From Comamonas thiooxydans (lineage in GTDB: Bacteria > Pseudomonadota > Gammaproteobacteria > Burkholderiales > Burkholderiaceae_C): a DNA stretch of 64,000 nt. Below are positions 7,750 to 16,423 of this stretch, piece after piece. How positions within the stretch are numbered: the first letter of the stretch is position 1; each line of letters starts with the position of its first letter. The stretch spans positions 682,001 through 746,000 of the forward strand of contig NZ_AP026738.1 of the NCBI RefSeq assembly GCF_002157685.2, in the 5' to 3' direction. Made by a program: the position numbers and the translations under genes. A model generated the notes under the pieces. That model was not told the DNA's origin, ran no database searches, and saw only the letters and a list, made by a program, of their open reading frames with translations.

Positions 7750-10224
7750 ATGAAAAAATCCAAACTGGTCATGATTGGTAACGGAATGGCAGGCGTGCGC
7801 GCGCTGGAAGAGCTGCTGGCCATCGCCCCCGATCTGTACGACATCACGGTCTTCGGCGCCGAGCCGCATCCCAACTACAACCGCATTCTGCTGTCGCCCG
7901 TGCTCGCCGGCGAGCAGACGCTCGGCGATATCGTGCTCAACGACTGGTCCTGGTACCAGGACCACCATATCCTGCTGCACGCCGGCTATACCGTGACGGC
8001 CGTGGACCGGGCCCGGCGCACGGTACATGCGGTCAATGCCCAGGGCGAGAGTGCCAGCGCCGAGTACGACCGACTGATCATGGCGACGGGCTCCAAGCCT
8101 TTCATCCTGCCCATCCCCGGCAAGGACCTGGAGGGCGTGCTGGCCTACCGCGACATCGCCGACACCGAGGCCATGATCGAAGCGGCCAAGACACTCAGGC
8201 ATGCGGTGGTGATCGGCGGTGGTCTGCTGGGACTGGAAGCGGCCAACGGCCTCATGAAGCGTGGCATGCAGGTCACCGTGGTGCATGTCGGCGACTGGCT
8301 GATGGAGCGCCAGCTCGACGATCAGGCGGGCCGCATGCTGCAGAAATCGCTGGCCGAGCGCGGCATGCAATTCTGTATGCAGGCGCAGACGCAGGAACTG
8401 CTGGGCGACGAGGACGACGGGCGCAGTGGCCGCGTGCGCGCCGTGCGTTTCAAGGACGGCAGCGAGATCCCGGCCGAACTGGTGGTGATGGCCGTGGGCA
8501 TTCGTCCCAGCACCGAACTGGCCGAGTCCATGCACCTGCATGTGAACCGCGGCATCGTGGTCAGCGATACGCTGCAGACCGTGACCGATCCGCGCATCTA
8601 TGCCGTGGGCGAATGCGCGGCACACCGAGGCATTGCCTACGGGCTGGTGGCGCCCCTGTTCGAGCAGGGCAAGGTGCTGGCCAACCATCTGGCCGAGTTC
8701 GGCATCGGCCGCTACCTGGGCTCGCTGACCTCGACCAAGCTCAAGGTCACGGGCATCGATCTGTTCTCTGCAGGCGATTTCCAGGGCGGCGGCGATACCG
8801 AGGAAATTCTCATGAGCGACCCCTATGCGGGGGTCTACAAGAAGCTGGTCATCAAGGACGACAAGCTGGTCGGAGCCTGCCTGTACGGCGACACGGTGGA
8901 CGGCAGCTGGTACTTCAAGCTGCTGCGCGAGGGCCGCAGCGTGGCCGATATCCGCGACAAGCTGATGTTCGGCGAATCCAATCTCGGCGACACCGGCCAC
9001 CAGGGTCAGAGCAAGGCCGCGGCCATGGCCGACGGCGACGAGGTCTGCGGCTGCAACGGCGTGACCAAGGGCGCGATCTGCAAGGCCATCAAGGACAAGG
9101 GCCTGTTCACGCTCGACGATGTGCGCAAGCACACCAAGGCCAGTGCCAGCTGCGGCTCCTGCACCGGGCTGGTGGAGCAGATCATCATGTTCACGGCCGG
9201 CGGCGACTACTCGGCGGCTCCCAAGACCAAGGCCATGTGTGGCTGCACCGACCACGGGCACCAGGCCGTGCGCAATGCGATCGCTGAGCACAAGCTGCTG
9301 AGCACGGATGCAGTGTTTCGCTTCATGGAGTGGCGCACGCCCAACGGCTGTGCCTCCTGCCGCCCGGCCGTCAACTACTACCTGATCAGCACCTGGCCCA
9401 AGGAAGCCAGGGACGACCCGCAAAGCCGCTTCATCAACGAACGCAGCCACGCCAATATCCAGAAGGACGGCAGCTACAGCGTGATTCCGCGCATGTGGGG
9501 CGGCGAGACCACGGCCGCCGAGCTGCGCCGCATTGCCGATGTGGTGGACAAGTACCAGATCCCCACCGTGAAGGTCACGGGCGGCCAGCGCATCGATCTG
9601 CTGGGCGTGAAGAAGGAGGATCTGCAGGCCGTCTGGAACGATATCGGCATGCCCTGCGGCCATGCCTATGCCAAGGCGCTGCGCACGGTCAAGACCTGTG
9701 TGGGCAGCGAATGGTGCCGCATGGGCACGCAGGACAGCACCCAGATGGGCAAGGACCTGGAGCGCGCCATGTGGCGCATGTACGCACCGCACAAGGTGAA
9801 GTTCGCCGTCAGCGGCTGCCCGCGCAACTGCGCGGAGTCCGGCATCAAGGATGTGGGAATCATCGGCGTGGACTCGGGCTGGGAGATGTATGTGGGCGGC
9901 AACGGCGGCATCAAGACCGAGGTGGCGCATTTCTTCACCAAGCTCAAGACCGCCGAAGAGGTGATGGAGTACACGGGCGCCTTCATGCAGCTGTATCGCC
10001 TGGAAGGTTGGTATCTGGAGCGCACGGTGCACTACATCAACCGCGTGGGTCTGGACTATGTCAAGCGACGCATCCTCGACGATGCCGAGGGCCGCAGGGC
10101 GCTGTGGGAGCAGCTGCAGTTTGCACTGGATGGCGAGCCCGATCCCTGGTTCGAAGCCGACAAGGCGGCCGTGGATACGCGCCAGTTTCGGGCTCTGCCT
10201 GCTGATGTGTCAGTTATTGCCTGA
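7750..10224 (+). CDS. nirB: assimilatory NADH nitrite reductase, large subunit
   Basis: An 824-residue flavo-iron-sulfur enzyme that reduces nitrite to ammonium. Domains in order: FAD-binding VMIGNGMAGVRALEEL near residue 6; NAD-binding VVIGGGLLGLEAANGL near 157; two BFD-like [2Fe-2S] segments with CGCNG..CGSC and CGCTD..CASC between about 435 and 540; then the nitrite/sulfite reductase domain with the siroheme-[4Fe-4S] cysteines CVGSEWC and CPRNC near 655 and 695. ATG 7750 starts the family-typical N-terminus; in-frame upstream codons fall in the leader. It is controlled by the sigma-54 promoter and attenuator directly upstream. Called NasB in Klebsiella. Confidence 0.96.
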   Translation: MKKSKLVMIGNGMAGVRALEELLAIAPDLYDITVFGAEPHPNYNRILLSPVLAGEQTLGDIVLNDWSWYQDHHILLHAGYTVTAVDRARRTVHAVNAQGESASAEYDRLIMATGSKPFILPIPGKDLEGVLAYRDIADTEAMIEAAKTLRHAVVIGGGLLGLEAANGLMKRGMQVTVVHVGDWLMERQLDDQAGRMLQKSLAERGMQFCMQAQTQELLGDEDDGRSGRVRAVRFKDGSEIPAELVVMAVGIRPSTELAESMHLHVNRGIVVSDTLQTVTDPRIYAVGECAAHRGIAYGLVAPLFEQGKVLANHLAEFGIGRYLGSLTSTKLKVTGIDLFSAGDFQGGGDTEEILMSDPYAGVYKKLVIKDDKLVGACLYGDTVDGSWYFKLLREGRSVADIRDKLMFGESNLGDTGHQGQSKAAAMADGDEVCGCNGVTKGAICKAIKDKGLFTLDDVRKHTKASASCGSCTGLVEQIIMFTAGGDYSAAPKTKAMCGCTDHGHQAVRNAIAEHKLLSTDAVFRFMEWRTPNGCASCRPAVNYYLISTWPKEARDDPQSRFINERSHANIQKDGSYSVIPRMWGGETTAAELRRIADVVDKYQIPTVKVTGGQRIDLLGVKKEDLQAVWNDIGMPCGHAYAKALRTVKTCVGSEWCRMGTQDSTQMGKDLERAMWRMYAPHKVKFAVSGCPRNCAESGIKDVGIIGVDSGWEMYVGGNGGIKTEVAHFFTKLKTAEEVMEYTGAFMQLYRLEGWYLERTVHYINRVGLDYVKRRILDDAEGRRALWEQLQFALDGEPDPWFEADKAAVDTRQFRALPADVSVIA

Positions 10225-10299
10225 AACCGAGAACCTATTTCAATTTTTCAGCAATTTACGAACCTGGCGCGGCATAGCCAAGGGACGGCGAGCAAGGGC

Positions 10300-10390
10300 C
10301 TGGGCGGCCCCGCCGCCCCGCAGTGAGGCCGTCGTCCCCCTCCCGCGAAGCGAGAGAGGGGGAAGCCGCAAAGCGGCTCAGGGGGAGCTT
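10300..10390. repeat. REP-like palindromic element between nirB and nirD
   Basis: It contains CCCCCTC..GAGGGGG and GCCGC..GCGGC hairpins and the 18-base word GAGGCCGTCGTCCCCCTC (10325-10342), which recurs exactly at 33248-33265. It fills the gap inside the nir operon, and its right edge adjoins the nirD ribosome-binding site. Confidence 0.75.
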
Positions 10391-10401
10391 AGGAGATGCA
10401 A

Positions 10402-10800
10402 ATGAGCGAATGGATTTCTATCTGCATGATTGAGGACATCCCTGTGCTGGGAGCGCGCCGCGTGGCGCGTGCACAAGGGCTGGATGTGGCTGTGTTCCGC
10501 AATGCCGACGACGAGGTGTTCGCGCTGCTGGACCGCTGCCCGCACAAGGGCGGCCCGCTGTCGCAGGGCATTGTGTTCGGGCGCAGTGTGGCCTGCCCGC
10601 TGCACAACTGGACGATTGCACTGAGCAGCGGCGAGGCGGCAGCCCCCGACGAAGGCTGTACCCCGTACTTCAGCGTACGCGTGGAGAGCGGCGAGGTGCA
10701 GCTGCGCGCCGACGAACTGGCCAGCCGTGCGCTGGAGCAGCAGCGGCCGCATGCCGGTCCCGCACATTGCGCGGGCAAATCCGGCTGCGCCACGGCCTAG
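10402..10800 (+). CDS. nirD: nitrite reductase (NADH) small subunit
   Basis: A 132-residue Rieske-type protein. The [2Fe-2S] ligand motifs CPHKGGP and CPLHNW are present, matching NirD, which partners NirB. ATG 10402 is preferred over ATG 10396 because AGGAG at 10391-10395 would touch the earlier codon but has 6-base spacing to the later one. The C-terminal ~25 residues (LEQQRPHAGPAHCAGKSGCATA) extend past the usual fold and carry two additional Cys of unknown role. Confidence 0.93.
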   Translation: MSEWISICMIEDIPVLGARRVARAQGLDVAVFRNADDEVFALLDRCPHKGGPLSQGIVFGRSVACPLHNWTIALSSGEAAAPDEGCTPYFSVRVESGEVQLRADELASRALEQQRPHAGPAHCAGKSGCATA

Positions 10801-10807
10801 TGTCTCT

Positions 10808-10866
10808 GTTGATATGAAATGAATAGCTGCATGCGCTTGTTCAGAAAGCGTTACAGCATGATTTCA
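10808..10866. repeat. AGCT/GCGCTT hairpin repeat between nirD and nasA
   Basis: An imperfect hairpin, ATAGCTG..TGCGCTT, short loop, AAAGCGT..ACAGC, belongs to the same family as the elements at 35905-35945, 41806-41862 and 46858-46920. It is AT-rich against its surroundings. No promoter was recognised here, so nasA is probably in the nirB transcript. Confidence 0.55.
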
Positions 10867-10947
10867 CCGAAAGTCTGCCATGTGTGAGACCCAATCCAGC
10901 GGCCCTTGTTGCCGTGAATGTCGATTCCGCATCTTCTGGGGGACACC

Positions 10948-13809
10948 ATGAAAGAAACCAAGTCCACCTGCCCCTATTGCGGTGTCGGCTGCGGCGTGAT
11001 CATCGAATCCGATGGCCTGCAGATTACCGGCGTGCGCGGCGATCCCGAGCATCCTGCCAACTCGGGCCGTCTGTGTACCAAGGGCAGCACCCTGCATCTG
11101 ACGGCCGCGCTGGCCTATGCCCAGCAGGCCCGCTTGCTGCAACCCATGCGCAGGCTGGAGCGGACATCCACGCCGCAGGCAGCGAGCTGGGATCAGGCCC
11201 TGGATGAACTGGCGGCGCGTATCGCCGGCATTCGCGCCGAACATGGTCCCGATGCACTGGGTTTCTATCTCAGCGGCCAGCTGCTGACCGAGGACTATTA
11301 CGTCTTCAACAAGCTGGTCAAAGGCCTGCTGGGCACCAACAATCTCGACACCAATTCGCGCCTGTGCATGAGCAGTGCCGTGGCCGGCTACAAGGCCACG
11401 CTGGGCGCCGATGCACCGCCGGCCTGCTACGAGGACATAGACCTGGCCGGCTGCATGTTCATCACGGGTAGCAACATGGCCTGGGCGCATCCCATTCTGT
11501 TCCGGCGTGTGGAAGAGGCCAGGGCGCGCAATCCGCAACTCAGGATCATCGTGGCCGACCCGCGCCGTACCGAGACCGCAGAGCTGGCCGATCTCTATCT
11601 GCCGCTGCAGCCGGGCAGCGATGTGATGCTGTTTCACGGTCTGCTGCACACCATGTTGTGGGAGGGCTGGACGGACAGCGCCTTCATCGCCCAGCATACC
11701 AGCGGCTTTGCAGCGCTCAAGGAGCTGGTGCGCGAAGCCACGCCCGAGAAGGTCGCTGCCATCTGCGGCCTGCCCGTGGCGGACCTGTACCGGGCGGCGC
11801 GCTGGATGGCGCTGGGCGGTGCCCAGGAGCCGACGGACGTGCGTCGTCCCACGCTCAGCCTGTACTGCCAGGGTCTGAACCAGAGCCACAGCGGAACGGC
11901 CAACAATGCGGCGCTGATCAATCTGCATCTGGCCACCGGCCAGATCGGCAGGCCAGGCGCAGGCCCGCTGTCGCTGACGGGCCAGCCCAATGCCATGGGC
12001 GGGCGCGAGGTGGGCGGACTGTCCAATCTGCTGAGCGCGCATCGCGATCTATCCAACGCAGGGCACAGGGCCGAAGTGGCGCGGCTATGGGGTGTGGAGT
12101 CGATTCCGCAGCAGCCCGGCAAGTCTGCGCTGGAGATGTTCGAGGCTGCCGCCGACGGGCAGATCAAGGCCTTGTGGATTGCCTGCACCAATCCCGCGCA
12201 GAGCATGCCCGAACAGGCCATGGTGCGCAGGGCGCTGGAGCGTGCCGAGCTGGTGGTGGTGCAGGAGGCCTTTGCCGCGACCGAGACCACGGCCTATGCC
12301 GACTGGTTGCTGCCTGCCTCCACCTGGGGCGAGAAGCTGGGCACGGTCACGAACAGCGAGCGGCGCATCTCGCGGGTGCGCGCCGCCGTGGTCGCGCCGG
12401 GGGCGGCACGCCATGACTGGCAGATAGGCGTGCAGCTGGCGCGGCGTCTGGAACAGCATCTGCGGCCCTCGCTGCCAAGCCTGTTTCCCTATGACACGGC
12501 GAATGCCGATGCGGGAGCCGAAGCCGTCTGGAACGAGCATCGCGAGTCCACACGCGGGCGCGACCTGGATATCACGGGTCTGAGCTGGGCGGTGCTGGAG
12601 GTCAAGGGACCCCAGCAATGGCCCATGCCTCAAGGCGCCGGCCAGGGCCGGCAGCGTCTGTATGGCGATGCGTTGTTTGCGACCGAGGACGGGCGTGCGC
12701 GCTTTGATGCCCAGCCCTGGCAGGCGGTGGCCGTGCCGCGCGATGCACGGCATCCGTTCAGTCTCAACACCGGCCGCCTGCGCGATCAATGGCATGGAAT
12801 GACGCGCACCGGCCAGCTGGGGCGCCTGTTCGCCCATGTCAGCGAACCGCAGCTGCAGGTCAGTCCCCAGGACATGCAGCGCCTGCAGCTGCAGGACGGC
12901 GACCTGGTCCACCTGTCCAACCGCTACGGCGCCATCGTGCTGCCTGTGCAGGCGGAAGGGGGGCTGCAGCCCGCACAGCTCTATCTGCCCATGCACTGGG
13001 GCAGCATGTATCTGAGCGGTCTGGGCTCCAAGGGACAGCGGCTTGCGGGAGTCAACGCCCTGACCACGCCCGAGCGCTGCCCGCGTTCCAAGCAGCCCGA
13101 GCTCAAGCATGTGGCCGTCAGGCTGCTCAAGGCCGAGCTGCCCTGGACCTGTCTGGGCATGGCCTGGCTTGATGACCAGCAGGTGCAGTCGGTTCGGCAG
13201 GCCTTGAGCGAATTGATGGCCGAGTTCGACTTTGCCAGCTGCGTGCTGTTCGGACGCGCCGTGCCGCTGGAAAAAGCGGATCAGGGCCGCACCGGCGTGC
13301 AGTTCCGCGCGGCGGCCTATGCGCAGCCCGACGCCGAGGTGCTGGCGCGGCTGCATGGCCTGCTGCAACTCGATGGCCCGCAGGCCATGCGCTATGCCGA
13401 CGCGCGTCGCCAATGCAGCCGTGCCATGGCGATTGGCCGTCAGACCGGGGAGCCCAGGCTCGATGCCTTTTTGCTCTGCGGTGACGCCAGCGCCGGTCGC
13501 TGGCTGGGGCCGGTCCTGCGCGACGAGCAATCGGTGCAAAGCTATGGGCGTCTGCTGCTGTCCTCGGGTGCCAGGCCGCCCGCCGCCATGCCGGCCCGGT
13601 CGCCACAGATCTGTGCCTGCATGAATGTGGATGAGGCCAGCATCAGCTCGGCGCTGACCGTGTGCGATGGCTCCGCCGACGAACGGCTCGCGCAGCTCAA
13701 ATCTTCTCTGGGATGCGGCACGCGCTGCGGCTCCTGTATTCCCAGGATCAAGCAACTGGTGCATGCGACGCCTGCGCCGCAGTCGGCAGCTCTGCCGGTC
13801 GCTGCCTAG
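10948..13809 (+). CDS. nasA: assimilatory nitrate reductase, molybdenum catalytic subunit with C-terminal BFD domain
   Basis: A 953-residue cytoplasmic molybdopterin oxidoreductase. The N-terminal [4Fe-4S] ligands are CPYCGVGC at about residues 8-15 plus Cys near 45 (NSGRLCTKG). The molybdopterin domain includes CMSSAVAGYKATLGADAPP and FITGSNMAWAHP. The molydopterin-dinucleotide-binding domain follows at about 600-740 (LNTGRLRDQWHGMTRTGQ), and the last 65 residues form a BFD-like [2Fe-2S] domain (CACMN and CGTRCGSC). This is the NasA/NasC layout of bacterial assimilatory nitrate reductases. GGGGGA precedes the ATG. It needs bis-MGD, which links it to the putative Mo uptake operon downstream. 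Confidence 0.95.
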   Translation: MKETKSTCPYCGVGCGVIIESDGLQITGVRGDPEHPANSGRLCTKGSTLHLTAALAYAQQARLLQPMRRLERTSTPQAASWDQALDELAARIAGIRAEHGPDALGFYLSGQLLTEDYYVFNKLVKGLLGTNNLDTNSRLCMSSAVAGYKATLGADAPPACYEDIDLAGCMFITGSNMAWAHPILFRRVEEARARNPQLRIIVADPRRTETAELADLYLPLQPGSDVMLFHGLLHTMLWEGWTDSAFIAQHTSGFAALKELVREATPEKVAAICGLPVADLYRAARWMALGGAQEPTDVRRPTLSLYCQGLNQSHSGTANNAALINLHLATGQIGRPGAGPLSLTGQPNAMGGREVGGLSNLLSAHRDLSNAGHRAEVARLWGVESIPQQPGKSALEMFEAAADGQIKALWIACTNPAQSMPEQAMVRRALERAELVVVQEAFAATETTAYADWLLPASTWGEKLGTVTNSERRISRVRAAVVAPGAARHDWQIGVQLARRLEQHLRPSLPSLFPYDTANADAGAEAVWNEHRESTRGRDLDITGLSWAVLEVKGPQQWPMPQGAGQGRQRLYGDALFATEDGRARFDAQPWQAVAVPRDARHPFSLNTGRLRDQWHGMTRTGQLGRLFAHVSEPQLQVSPQDMQRLQLQDGDLVHLSNRYGAIVLPVQAEGGLQPAQLYLPMHWGSMYLSGLGSKGQRLAGVNALTTPERCPRSKQPELKHVAVRLLKAELPWTCLGMAWLDDQQVQSVRQALSELMAEFDFASCVLFGRAVPLEKADQGRTGVQFRAAAYAQPDAEVLARLHGLLQLDGPQAMRYADARRQCSRAMAIGRQTGEPRLDAFLLCGDASAGRWLGPVLRDEQSVQSYGRLLLSSGARPPAAMPARSPQICACMNVDEASISSALTVCDGSADERLAQLKSSLGCGTRCGSCIPRIKQLVHATPAPQSAALPVAA

Positions 13810-13845
13810 ATTTCAATGTCCGGCAATGCATATGAAAGGCCAGCC

Positions 13846-14670
13846 ATGACAAACAGCCATGCCACTTCCCTGTCGCCCGCGGGCCGTTGCTATCTGGTCG
13901 GTGCCGGCCCCGGCGATCCGGAGCTGCTCACGCTCAAGGCGCTGAGACTGATCCAGTCCGCCACGCTGCTGCTGGCCGATGACCTGGTATCCGCCGACAT
14001 CGTGAAGCTCGCCAGCGCAAGCGCCCGCATCGTTCATGTGGGCAAGCGCGGCGGGCGCGAGAGCACCTCGCAGGAATTCATCGAGAAGCTCATGATCATG
14101 GCGGCCCGCCAGGGTGAGCTGGTAGTGCGCCTCAAGGGCGGCGATCCCTTCATCTTCGGCCGGGGCGGCGAAGAGGTCGAGCATTTGCGCATGGCGGGCA
14201 TAGCCGTGGAAGTGGTCAACGGCATCACCGCCGGGCTGGCCGCAGCCACCAGTCTGGGCGTGCCGCTGACCCATCGGGACCATGCCCATGGCGTGGTGTT
14301 CATCACCGGCCATGCCAAGCCAGGCAGTGCCGGCCATGACTGGCAGCTGCTGGCCGGCACTGCCCGGATGCTGGGGCTGACGCTGGTGATCTACATGGGC
14401 GTTGCCACCGCCGCCCTCATCCAGCAGCAGTTGCTGGCAGGCGGACTGCCGGCATCTACTCCGGTGGCCCTGGTCCAGAGCGCCAGCCTGCCTGCACAGC
14501 AGCAGATCCTGACCGAGCTGGGGCAGATGACGCAGGCGCTGGCAAGCAGCGGACTGGGCAGCCCCTGCGTGTTCGTGGTGGGCGAGGTGGTCAGGCTGGC
14601 CGCATCGTCCGCCGAGGGCCTGGGCGGGCTGCTGGAGCAGGCGCAACTGCGCCGGGTCGTGGGCGCATGA
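13846..14670 (+). CDS. cobA: uroporphyrinogen-III C-methyltransferase
   Basis: A 274-residue SUMT that makes precorrin-2 from uroporphyrinogen III using S-adenosylmethionine, the first committed step to siroheme, the NirB cofactor. It shows the YLVGAGPGDPELLTLKA opening, the VRLKGGDPFIFGRGGEE motif at about 99-115, and the GITAGLAAATSLGVPLTHRD and VFITGHAK motifs. It lacks the CysG dehydrogenase/ferrochelatase domain. ATG 13846 has AAAGG at proper spacing; an in-frame ATG at 13816 is less likely. It is 36 bases after nasA and is probably the last gene of the nirB unit. Confidence 0.93.
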   Translation: MTNSHATSLSPAGRCYLVGAGPGDPELLTLKALRLIQSATLLLADDLVSADIVKLASASARIVHVGKRGGRESTSQEFIEKLMIMAARQGELVVRLKGGDPFIFGRGGEEVEHLRMAGIAVEVVNGITAGLAAATSLGVPLTHRDHAHGVVFITGHAKPGSAGHDWQLLAGTARMLGLTLVIYMGVATAALIQQQLLAGGLPASTPVALVQSASLPAQQQILTELGQMTQALASSGLGSPCVFVVGEVVRLAASSAEGLGGLLEQAQLRRVVGA

Positions 14671-14730
14671 GGTCGATTGCTGACAGCTGTCTCCCTTTTG
14701 TCTGAGTGCCGATCCCGCATGACTAGAATT

Positions 14731-14750
14731 TGTTCGGTAACCCCTGAACA
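14731..14750. promoter_or_regulatory. inverted repeat upstream of the aldehyde dehydrogenase gene
   Basis: TGTTC at 14731-14735 and GAACA at 14746-14750 form an inverted repeat immediately downstream of a TAGAAT that could serve as a -10 element (14724-14729). The placement suits an operator, but the cognate regulator is unknown and no -35 was identified. Confidence 0.3.
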
Positions 14751-14803
14751 TTTGTCACACCTGGTCGCGCCAGTCTGCAGGGGGATAGCGGCGGCCGACA
14801 CCT

Positions 14804-16258
14804 ATGAGTCATGCGATGAGCACTGCATATCCTGATACCCAGCTTTTGATCGACGGTCAGTGGCAGGACGCTGCCAGCGGCAAGAAAATTGATGTGCGCA
14901 ACCCGGCAACCGGCGAGGTGATTGGCCGCGTGGCCCATGCCGATATTGCCGACCTGGACCGCGCCCTGGCGGCGGCCGACAAGGGCTTTCAGGTCTGGCG
15001 CAAGGTGTCTGCCCATGAGCGCGGCGCCATCATGCGCCGTGCCGCAGCCCTGCTCAAGGAGCGTGCCGACGAGATCGCCGCGCTGCTGACGCAGGAGCAG
15101 GGCAAGCCGCTGGCCGAGGCCAAGGTGGAAATCATTGCCGGCGCCGGCATCATCGAATGGTTTGCCGACGAGGCTTTGCGTGTCTATGGCCGCATCGTGC
15201 CTTCGCGTCGCCCCGAACAGCAGCAGCTGGTGATCAAGGACCCCGTGGGCCCGGTCGCCGCCTTCACGCCCTGGAACTTCCCCGTCAACCAGATCGTGCG
15301 CAAGATCGGCGCGGCCCTGGCTTCGGGCTGCTCCTTCCTGGTCAAGGCCCCCGAGGAGACTCCAGCCTCCCCCGCGGCCCTGCTCAAGTGTTTCGTCGAT
15401 GCCGGCATTCCTGCCGGTGTGGTGGGCCTGGTCTATGGCAACCCCGCACAGATTTCCGAATATCTGATTGCCCACCCCGTGATCCGCAAGGTGACCTTCA
15501 CGGGCTCCACGGCCGTGGGCAAGCAGCTGGCAGCCCTGGCTGGCCAGCACATGAAGCGCTCCACCATGGAACTCGGCGGTCATGCCCCCGTGATCGTGGC
15601 CGAGGATGCCGACGTGCAACTGGCCGTCAAGGCCGCAGGCGCGGCCAAGTTCCGCAACGCGGGCCAGGTCTGCATCTCGCCCACGCGCTTTCTGGTGCAC
15701 AACAGCGTGCGCGAGGAGTTCACGCGCGCCATGGTGGCCCATGCCGAAGCATTGAAGGTCGGCAACGGCCTGGAGCAGGGCACGCAGATGGGCCCGCTGG
15801 CCAATCCGCGCCGCGTGACCGCGCTGACCCAGCTGATCCAGAACGCCGAGCAAAGCGGCGCCAAGCTGATGACGGGCGGCGCATCCTTTGGCTCTGCCGG
15901 CAACTTCTTTGCGCCCACGGTGCTGGCCGACGTGCCTCTGACGGCCGATATCTTCAACCAGGAGCCTTTCGGCCCCGTGGCGGCGATTCGCGGCTTCGAC
16001 AGGATCGAGGATGCCATTCAGGAGGCCAATCGCCTGTCCTATGGCCTGGCCGCCTATGCCTTCACGCGTTCGCTGAAGACGACGCACCTGCTGTCGCAGG
16101 ATGTGGAGGCCGGCATGCTGTGGATCAACCAGCCTGCTCTGCCATCGGCCGAGCTGCCCTTTGGCGGTATCAAGGATTCGGGCTATGGCTCCGAAGGCGG
16201 CCCGGAAGCGCTGGAAGCCTATCTGGTGGCCAAGGCCGTGGCGATCAGCTGCGTCTGA
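14804..16258 (+). CDS. NAD(P)-dependent aldehyde dehydrogenase, succinate-semialdehyde type
   Basis: A 484-residue aldehyde dehydrogenase. Features seen are [19 protein letters not shown] (cofactor domain), [11 protein letters not shown], catalytic Glu in [11 protein letters not shown] (near 260) and catalytic Cys in [12 protein letters not shown] (near 290), then [11 protein letters not shown] and [15 protein letters not shown]. This resembles GabD-like succinate- or oxoglutarate-semialdehyde dehydrogenases; the substrate is not certain. ATG 14816 is an equally possible start four codons later, and neither has a clear ribosome-binding site. It stands alone between the nitrate module and the TonB operon. 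Confidence 0.85.
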   Translation: MSHAMSTAYPDTQLLIDGQWQDAASGKKIDVRNPATGEVIGRVAHADIADLDRALAAADKGFQVWRKVSAHERGAIMRRAAALLKERADEIAALLTQEQGKPLAEAKVEIIAGAGIIEWFADEALRVYGRIVPSRRPEQQQLVIKDPVGPVAAFTPWNFPVNQIVRKIGAALASGCSFLVKAPEETPASPAALLKCFVDAGIPAGVVGLVYGNPAQISEYLIAHPVIRKVTFTGSTAVGKQLAALAGQHMKRSTMELGGHAPVIVAEDADVQLAVKAAGAAKFRNAGQVCISPTRFLVHNSVREEFTRAMVAHAEALKVGNGLEQGTQMGPLANPRRVTALTQLIQNAEQSGAKLMTGGASFGSAGNFFAPTVLADVPLTADIFNQEPFGPVAAIRGFDRIEDAIQEANRLSYGLAAYAFTRSLKTTHLLSQDVEAGMLWINQPALPSAELPFGGIKDSGYGSEGGPEALEAYLVAKAVAISCV

Positions 16259-16277
16259 GTCTGCAAGGCGTCTGATG

Positions 16278-16303
16278 CAAGGCCACCCCAGGGTGGCCTT
16301 TTT
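16278..16303 (+). terminator. terminator after the aldehyde dehydrogenase gene
   Basis: The stem AAGGCCACCC with GGGTGGCCTT is followed by TTTTT at about 16299-16303, 20 bases past the stop codon. It isolates the dehydrogenase from the following operon. Confidence 0.85.
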
Positions 16304-16346
16304 CATGGGATGTGTATGCCGTGTGGCTTATGGAGACTGTTTGTCG

Positions 16347-16373
16347 ATCGTTATTCCATAAATGAATAGCGGT
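16347..16373. promoter_or_regulatory. ModE-like palindrome in the promoter of the TonB/ABC operon
   Basis: CGTTATTC (16349-16356) and GAATAGCG (16364-16371) are near-perfect inverted repeats. With flanks they approximate the E. coli ModE pattern ATCGNTATATA..TATATANCGAT, best in the outer half-site bases. A TAGAAT (16377-16382) follows and could be the -10 element, so a bound repressor would cover the -35/spacer region. This supports molybdate-responsive repression, but ModE itself is not in the window and the match is by eye. Confidence 0.45.
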
Positions 16374-16423
16374 GGCTAGAATCGACGGTTTTTTACATTC
16401 GACAACAAATTACAGCCCGCGCC

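Noticed and set aside
7603..10032. Minus-strand open frame of about 800 codons opposite nirB
   Set aside because: Antisense shadow with no recognisable domain; nirB carries all its cofactor motifs on the plus strand.
10801..10947. Molybdenum-cofactor riboswitch or separate promoter ahead of nasA
   Set aside because: The structure present is explained by a copy of the dispersed hairpin repeat; no Moco-RNA-like fold or promoter elements were found by eye.
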